DNA of 64,000 nt from contig NC_083641.1 in NCBI RefSeq assembly GCF_963576545.1, positions 14,568,893 to 14,632,892 of the forward strand, in the 5' to 3' direction. Position 1 is the first letter of the stretch. Every line of letters starts with the position of its first letter. The position numbers and the translations under genes were made by a program. Source of the DNA: Limanda limanda. Taxonomy: Eukaryota; Chordata; Actinopteri; Pleuronectiformes; Pleuronectidae. The notes beneath the pieces are model-generated. The model saw nothing but the letters and a program-made list of their open reading frames with translations, did no database searches and was not told the origin of the DNA. Below are positions 56,731 through 64,000 of this stretch, in pieces.

Positions 56731-59539
56731 TGTGCGCCACAAAATGTTCTCCCATCACTAAATGGGGGAAAAATAGATAACCCTGAATAAAAAAAGTAGT
56801 TCAAACAGACCGGCAAGGCCCAGAAGTTCCCTTAAATTCAATCAAGCTGCACCAAATTGGACACATATAGGCATCGGTCCAATGAGTGAAACCCTGAGAA
56901 ATGTCACAAAGAGAACTATCTCAAAGTGCTAAAGAAAGTGAGAGAAATCCTGGAATCCACCTCTGCACCCACCTTTGACTGAATCCATGTCAAAATTTAA
57001 TAGGTTTTTAATGAGTTCTTTCTTGGCCCATGTGCCATCAATCCACTGAGTTTTGTGCTGATCAGTTGTTACATAATCCTGCTGACACACACACATATCA
57101 ACCAACCAACCATCCAACCAGTCATTCAGCATTGGCGCAGGTAATGCAAATTCTATTCAGATACAGTCAACAACACCTGCTGTGATTTATGGCTCTACCG
57201 ATTGTTTCTCTAAAATAAGCAGCTTTGCCTAATAGTCACATATACACACCCACTCCCAAAGCAGGGCTGGTCTGAGTGTTCCCCATCGACAGCCACCTAC
57301 CCTGTGCATACTGATTCATACAGGCGCTGGGACGGGTTCTCTGTTGAGGAGAATGCCAATTTGTCTGTCAGTGTGACTGACACCAAAGTGGGTAGATTTT
57401 GAAAAGACCATCAGCTCAGACTGGGTGTGTGTATAGTTTCCATTCCATGAAATTATTGCTGTAACTTCTCTTTTTATACCCACCCTAAATGTTGCATTGT
57501 GTATTGACATTTTAAGAAATGACTACATCTAATCCTGCAAGTAATTGATTTTTTTGTTTGTCTGATGCATGCCAGGCTTTTGGTTTCTTTTGAAAGACAA
57601 CATTATTTGATTCTCTCCCACATCTGGACAGCCTCCTCCACCGTCAAAAATACATTTCCAGGAGAGGCTTTTTCATACTACACAGCTTTTCGATATCTTT
57701 CATCATGTAGAGCAGTCTTAAAACACACATTTTAAATAACATTTACAAGTTATCAGTAGACTCCTAAGTTACAGTGGTTAGTTCTGTTTTTGGCTAGTTA
57801 GCTGTTATTCAGATTCCTGCGTATGGGGTCAACCTGAGTTTTCAGTTGTGCCCATGTTGACACATTCACAGTTCACATAAGATAGGAAAAAAAGATATAA
57901 GTGAGTTGGAGTGAATGACGAGTTCAAGGACGTGTAGTGTAAGTCCACTTCTGCAGGTTGAATATCTATCAACCAAAAATCTATCCAGTTTTTCTTTACG
58001 CTCGACTGCATCTCTCTGTCTGCGCCCATTTGTGATTCAATTCGATCTCATTATTTCTGTCAGGACAGACAGTTTGACTGTGTGTGAATGTGTGTGTGTG
58101 TGCGTGAGTATAAAATCACTTATATATCTTGACAAACCTTTTGAAAAAGTCTTTATAGTCGACCAGCCAACCTGAGCATACGGACTCACAGCAGGGTGGG
58201 ATGAGCCAGTGAGAGAAATAATGAGAGATAAAGAAAACGATTGTGAGGCCGGTCACAACTCATTTAACAACACAGTGGAGTTATATTCAGCCTGGGTCAT
58301 GACAGAAATGACAAAGCAGTTTTTCGGCAAGAAAAATGTATTCATATAAAAGGAAAAAGAAAAGTAGAGACAAAAGGATGTTCTACATGTGAGACCATGT
58401 GAAAGAAACTGTTTCTGCATGACTGCATGTAATGTTTGTGTCAGACAACACTGTGGGCTAGCTAGAGACATGAATGAATGCACAGTGTACACACTTCCAC
58501 TAAAGCTAAAACAACAGCGGGTTAGCCTCACTTACACCTAAGCTGGTAATAGAGTTGAGTCATCGTGGTTCCTGTGATCCTCCCCCGGGGGGAAGTGACT
58601 CCAGATGAAAGCTAAGAGTCATTTACATGATTATCCTTCAGTGAGCAGTCAAAAACAAGAAAGAGACAAGAGGGAGGCAGAAGAACAAGTGAGGTCACGT
58701 GAAATGGTTGCTATTGTTAGATAGATGAAAAGGGAGGTTACAAATAAATCAACAGCCTGACTCATACTGCTGGGCTCTGCCTGCAGCAAAAAACAATCTT
58801 AGCTGGAGTAGCTGGAGAACTGTTTTCAATGGTAAAAAAAAAAGAACCAGTACATGACCGTACATAGCACCTCCTGCAAAACCAAAAATAAAGCAAAAGT
58901 AATAGTAGAAGTAGTACTAGTAGTATCAAATGTCAACTGTTAAATCAATACCATTGGGTAAATCCCTGTACATTTAATTATTAATTGAAGTACTAACCCA
59001 TACATCTAGGACATACATTGAAAGAAACTAAAATATAAAGTTGAGTAAAAAAACTTATTCTATAAGTTTTATTTATTTTGTTGTATTTGTGTTAATTATT
59101 AAAGTGTAAACTATCAAGCACCAGAGGTCATGAAGGTTTAAGAATGACATTTAGGAATCATTGCAATGTTTTTGTTAGAAAAATACCTATTGGCCTATGT
59201 TACGATATTAGAATTACTTTACAATGAAATATCAGCACTGACGTTCCCCCGCAAAATCCTCATCAGTTGGGCTCTACCATTTCCTGAAGGGACCATGCTG
59301 CTCTTAGTTCAAAGGAAACAACTGAAATATAACTCATCTACAGCTCGTCTCCCCTACTACCATTGTACAAAGATCCAGGTTGAGTCATTTGAGTGTTGAG
59401 TCATTTGAGTCAGTAATGCTTTTATTACTTCTTGGCCTTGTCACTAAGAAAACAACCCCTCATATATGTGTGTGTGTTTGTGAGTCGTGTGTGGAGGCTG
59501 TGACTGCAGAGAGACAACCATTGGATGGAATGGTAGAGG
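56731..59539. other. intergenic DNA, no gene recognised
   Basis: AT-rich with small TG runs (58080-58102). No protein-like frame or RNA gene seen. Confidence 0.45.
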
Positions 59540-59812
59540 CAAGTGTGTGTGTTTGTGTGTGTGTTCCTGTACTTATATCATTGTCAGGACCATTTAAAGC
59601 ATAGATAGACCCTACAGAGAGAGGACATTTTTGGAATGGGAGGACATTTTGACCTGTCCTCACTTTTTCAAAGGGCTGTTTGAGTGACAAGGCTTAGTTT
59701 TAGGGTTAGGGTTTGGTATTTAGTTTTGATGGGTAAGATTAAGGTAAGGGGCTAGGAAATGTATTATGTCAATGGGTGTCCTCACTAAGATAGAGGTGCA
59801 GACGTGTGTATG
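59540..59812 (+). repeat. teleost interspersed repeat with TTAGGG-like core
   Basis: Words in order: tgtgtgttcctgtacttata, ggacattttgacctgtcctc, ctttttcaaagggctgtttg, gttttagggttagggtttgg, taaggggctaggaaatgtat then tatgtcaatg, and ggtgtcctcactaagataga. I recognise it as a dispersed family in percomorph genomes ('gtccccactaagatag'). Its right end runs into gtgtgtatg. Confidence 0.75.
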
Positions 59813-60534
59813 TTTCCAAAGAACTGGTCTTTACCTGGTTGGAACTTGGAGAAACACAGTTGATGTTTTTCAGTGAGCGAGTGACGGAGTGACCAGATAT
59901 AGAGTGAGGAAGTGATGCAAGGGGATGAAAGACAGAACAAAGCAAACAATCAGTGTGTGAAATCATTCTGCAGGAGATTAAACCTGTGAGTGTGTGTACT
60001 AACTTTAGCGGGGAGAGTGCGAGTGTGTGTGTGGGTCTTTGTGACTGAGGTGGGACAGCAATAATCCGGGTCGCTGAGAGCTTAGATGTGTGTTTGGCAG
60101 GATACTGGAGAAACCCACCTGAACATAGCAACTGTTCCCACACTTCTTCACCCTGTATTTGTTCACAGTGTCAGCCTGATTAATCACTGCCTCTAAAACC
60201 CTCTTACCACTCCCACATCATCTCTCTACAATACCTCAAATGACAGTAGGATGAAAATGAAAATAGTTGGAGCCATATTGAATTACACTTAATCAATAGA
60301 AAACTTCACAGTTCTAAGTGCTGATGTTGTATCAACAAGGCTCCACGGTGACTGATCGAAACAGATCTGGTGTTCATTCACAGACCGGCCTCTCTCTGCC
60401 AACCAAGTAGGGCATCCTCAGTTGTCAGGCCCGGTGGAACATTGATTCTCTCTTTAGACCCGTGTGAAACAGCAGGTGGAAGTGTTGCAGCCGTGGTGGC
60501 AAACTTGCAGACAAAATATCCTGACTGCATTTCT

Positions 60535-60860
60535 GTAAAATGTTTAAAGGTCACACATTATGCTCATATTCAGGTTCATAACTTTGATCGAGGTTGTAAC
60601 TTGTAAAGGTTAACCTGCTCTAATGATCAGAAAACACATTACTTTGCTCGTCCTGCCCATTGCTGCAGCTCCTCTTTACAACCTCTGTCTGAAAGCCTGG
60701 ATTTAGCTCCTGTCTCTTTAAGACCCCCTCCTGTAAATAGCCCAGTGTTCTCTGACTGGCCAGGAGGCCCACTTGATTGTGATTGGCCAATTGCTTCCAA
60801 CAAGAGTAGATATGTGCCTCTAATCTTGCTTTACCTGGCTTGGTCACAGACTTTTTCTAT
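60535..60860 (+). repeat. teleost interspersed repeat (CAGGTTCATAACT family), diverged
   Basis: Words in order: tcacacattatgctcatatt, caggttcataactttgatcg, aggttgtaact, cccattgctgcagctcctct, tctgactggccaggaggccc and ttgattgtgattggccaatt. The CAGGTTCATAACT and CATTGCTGCAGCTCCTCTTT parts match a family I know from teleosts. No coding capacity. Confidence 0.65.
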
Positions 60861-61333
60861 AAAAACTTATATATAGCACACGGTAAAGGAGAAAAGAGCA
60901 AAATATGTCTCCTGAACACATGACCCTCATTTACATAATGCAGATGTTCTGGGGACTACTAACGAGGCGTTTGAGAAGCGTTTACATACACACACAAAAA
61001 CAAACAGACAAAACACTAGAGGAAAGAGAAACTGAAAAAGTCTACTTTATAAGCATCTTGCTGTCTTCCTCGTTTCAAGCAAGGTCTCTGGGTCGTTTCA
61101 GCCAATGTCCCAGAAAGACATGTTAAAGTGACATGACAGGAGTAGAGGAGGTCAGGTGATATAGAGAGGAAGGACGGGGTGGATGGAGGGGTCAAGAAAA
61201 CATTGGACGTAAACATAGATGGCGTTTGAGAAGTTTGATCTAAAATGTGATCTTCACCTGACCAAGTCATTTTGTTGTTAAACCTAACCACACCTCTACC
61301 ACAGCATAGCTACACCATACAGGGAGTTTGCTG

Positions 61334-61594
61334 TTATTTAATTACGATCTTTGACAGTTTATCTGGAACTAATCTAACTAGCTCCTCAGCCACATAACGG
61401 TCCAGGATTCCTCGGCTGGTCTCCTTTGAGAGTCGAGGGGTCAACACTCCTTTCAGCAACACAGTGACGACGCATTGGTGTCTCACAATGAAGCTGCTCT
61501 GTATGGTATAAGTTCTGCTGCAGTTTTGACCTTTCTGACTATTTCCGTCCTCGTTCACATTACAAGTAGGTAAAGTTGTTCCAGAGAGTCCTTG
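61334..61594 (-). other. unassigned open stretch with protein-like composition
   Basis: The minus-strand frame is open for about 85 codons up to a TAA at 61334. It includes GQNCSRTYTIQSSFIVRHQC, then VVTVLLKGVLTPRLSKETSR, then GILDRYVAEELVRLVPDKLS. Composition and the amphipathic C-terminal part look like real protein, loosely of the kind seen in SEA-type extracellular domains. I cannot assign a family. Splice sites are not obvious and it could be a chance frame. Confidence 0.25.
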
Positions 61595-62132
61595 GCCTCC
61601 CTCGAGTCAGCACTGTTCGTCCTGGTCTTGAGTCATGGCAGGATTTTCAACTTCCCTCATAGTTATTTCTTTTCTTGAACCTGGGTCACCTCATTCTGCA
61701 AGTCCTCGCCAGAACTGAACTGTGAACCAAATGTTGACGGTGTTTATCACCTCTGACTTTGTTATGCATGTCTAAATACAGTAGGAACACTTTAGGAGTT
61801 TAACATTACACCCTATATTCTGAATATCGTATCCTTTAGGGACGTAGGATTTATGGCATGGCTCATTTATTATAAATGTCTTAGTTCTGACTATTTGTGC
61901 CTAATAATTTGTCACTAACCCGTGCTTTGCCCACACTGTACTCCTCACTTTAGCCCGTATTAGTGCTGGCAGAATAATTGGACACTGTGGTGACCAGGGT
62001 AAGAAGCCCATAACAGCTCTAGGCTGGATTTAGACACGAGCAACCACACAAATCTGACTTAACACCTACGGTGACACAGATGTAGTTTCCACATCATCAG
62101 CTCAACATGGCAAAACAGCATCAAAATCGAGG

Positions 62133-62384
62133 TCAAGCGAGGTTAAAATCTGATTTCCTGGGTAAATCCAGCTTCCCAGATTTAGCGCTGCGTTCGGAGC
62201 CGCACAGCCTCCTCAGCATCTCACTGTAATAGCACAACGGCTTGCAAGCCTTCAGTCGATATTTGTTGCAGAATGCCGGGATCATTGGGTGTGGGAGGGA
62301 TTGATATGGATCAATCTCACAGGGTGAAGTAAACAAAGATAAGGGCTTACAGTCACAGTTACACATCACTGATCTTATGGTCAA
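62133..62384 (-). other. unassigned Cys-containing open stretch
   Basis: An 83-codon minus-strand frame ending in TGA. It contains CNCDCKPLSLFTSPCEIDPY, and later FCNKYRLKACKPLCYYSEML followed by RRLCGSERS. Nine cysteines in about 60 residues suggest a secreted fold if it is coding. No signal peptide, splice support or family could be recognised. It lies about 0.55 kb upstream, on the same strand, of the open stretch at 61334-61594. Confidence 0.2.
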
Positions 62385-64000
62385 GTTGCACCGACAGAAG
62401 GAAAGAGTATTTTTTGTTTTTTTCGAAAGATATTGGTTTATACATTTATGAAATATTTCATTACAGGAAAGAAGGCCACAATATATTTGTTACAGCCTAG
62501 TAAAATCATTTTACTGGTTCAGTCACAGGACACACATATGAATCAATGTGTGGGCACACAAACAAATATCCGATGATACAAATGGATGCACACGTTCTGC
62601 GTGCTTCTGTTCATAAAAACGGATGCATTCACAGACACAGAATAGATACTACTACTGTAAATATGCCATATCTGTGTTTACAGATGAATGAATATAGGCC
62701 ATGTCTTTGCTGCTTTGCTACAGCACGACTTAATCCTATTGTGGGTGTTGACGTCACTTTGCCGAGATGACGGGAACATACAAGTGTGCCGTCATGAAGC
62801 TGTGTTTGTGTAGCACAGAGCTCAGGATGTGTGAGTTTGTTTAAAATTGCAGAGGCATGTAAGGTCAAGCTGGCACGATATCCTTGCAAATGATAAAATG
62901 AAACGTGCAAAGGTTTTTTGTGTGTGTGTGTGTATGCCGAGCATTAGTTCACCCAAGGCAGTTGGTTTAACTTTCAGAATTTTTTATTCAAACTACAACT
63001 ACCTTGTCAGTTATTTTGAGGCTCAATATATCTGCCAAATATAATCTCTGGTAACAATGACCTTTTTGGTTGGTAAATGAGATCATCACCTGCTGTATCA
63101 CAAGGTGCATCATGTTTCTTTTATTTTCCTCCTGATTCATTCCAGGCCTGTTACTGAATCTAGGGGTGTAGTTATTGATTTATTTTTTTTGTCTCTGTAA
63201 AATAATTCTAAAAGTGCATTGATTTATGTAATAATTTATGACACATTACATTCACTGGGCTACTAAAATGTGAAACCTGTTGGAATGGGGCTTTAAGCTG
63301 ATGTCACTGATGGACTTTAATCCCTTTTCTGGTGCTTTATCTCTACTTTAAAGGGCATTTCAGGAGAAAGTTTGCTCCATGGGATTGTGTTTCAAGCTGG
63401 ATCAGTTTTAATTCAACAAACACTGTGTGAGGGTTTTCATGCAGGTGAGTGTGTGGCTGTGTGCATCCACATCTATGTGAATACATGTACTTTACGTGTC
63501 TGTGTATACATAGCAATAGGCTTTTGTGACTTACCTTGAGAAATTGTACGTTAAATGACTAATCTTAAATCAGTGATCAGAGCAGAAGCTGCAGTTGGTT
63601 TGAACCGCGCTGGAGTTTGTGTGTCCTCCTCTACTCTGATCTGATCTCACTTGAACTAATAAACACTCATCACTAGTTATCAGGACCTGATCAGCACATG
63701 AAGTAAGTTAGTGTTTGTTTGATTCGCTCCGGAGCTTATGAGGCTGCATTTAAACATCATGGAAATGACTCTGATGATCTGACACCATCGATTACTAACT
63801 AAACACACGATCCTAAGTTTGTCACCTAAATCAGTCCAATAAAATATGCTACAAAGGTACAAAGAACCTGAACCAGTTCATTTTTGGAATCATGAACTTG
63901 GTTCTCATTTAAAAAATATTAACTATGGATGTGAACTGTTTCGTTTGAAGTGTGAACTGGCACAACACTGCGTGAGCAGCTTTTCTCTGTGATGAAGTGA
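62385..64000. other. intergenic DNA to window end
   Basis: No gene recognised. It contains a full palindromic CRE (tgacgtca, 62749-62756), a short TG run (62919-62932), and AT-rich DNA after 63160. Confidence 0.45.

Noticed and set aside
41000..64000. BCHE, expected beyond slitrk3 by synteny
   Set aside because: The large BCHE coding exon (over 1.4 kb) would give a long open frame; none is present on either strand.

Overview
This window is vertebrate nuclear DNA, almost certainly from a ray-finned fish and probably a percomorph. The signs are large single-copy spaces, GT-AG introns, very many (CA)n/(TG)n microsatellites, and degenerate copies of short interspersed repeats that I know from percomorph genomes. 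There is no prokaryotic gene organisation, no operon and no CRISPR array. I recognise two protein-coding genes, both on the minus strand.

Left end (about 1-9.1 kb): the 5' part of sucrase-isomaltase (si), an intestinal brush-border GH31 alpha-glucosidase. Nine coding exons join in frame with consistent intron phases and canonical splice sites, and give the first 372 residues: cytoplasmic tail, membrane anchor, short stalk, trefoil domain, and the start of the N-terminal catalytic half. The rest of the gene lies beyond the left edge. The introns hold a hAT-like MITE, other repeat fragments, a 19-base G run, and a (CA)35 tract that begins at intron position +9 of one 5' splice site.

Middle (about 9.1-34 kb): intergenic. 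It holds CA/TG microsatellites, CT/GA-rich low-complexity DNA and diverged interspersed repeats. One GC-rich patch (about 17.54-17.72 kb) carries a perfect palindromic RFX X-box and an E2F-like site.

Centre (34.0-41.0 kb): slitrk3, a synaptic adhesion receptor with its whole coding sequence (904 aa) in one exon. A clear 3' splice site lies 58 bp upstream of the ATG, so a 5' untranslated exon is expected. Candidate donors and a CpG-rich region full of polypurine/polypyrimidine tracts (38.7-40.9 kb) mark the likely first exon and promoter. The order si - slitrk3 on one strand matches human 3q26.1 (SI - SLITRK3 - BCHE), which supports both names. BCHE is not seen.

Right end (41-64 kb): no recognised gene. 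It contains several repeat families, a fold-back minisatellite flanking telomere-like TTAGGG repeats (49.1-49.63 kb), a decayed tetranucleotide repeat, and two minus-strand open stretches at 61.3-62.4 kb that look somewhat protein-like but are unassigned.

The two genes are not functionally linked (intestinal sugar digestion versus synapse organisation); they share only conserved chromosomal neighbourhood. Repeat-family calls rest on recognition and on comparing copies within the window, not on a database search.
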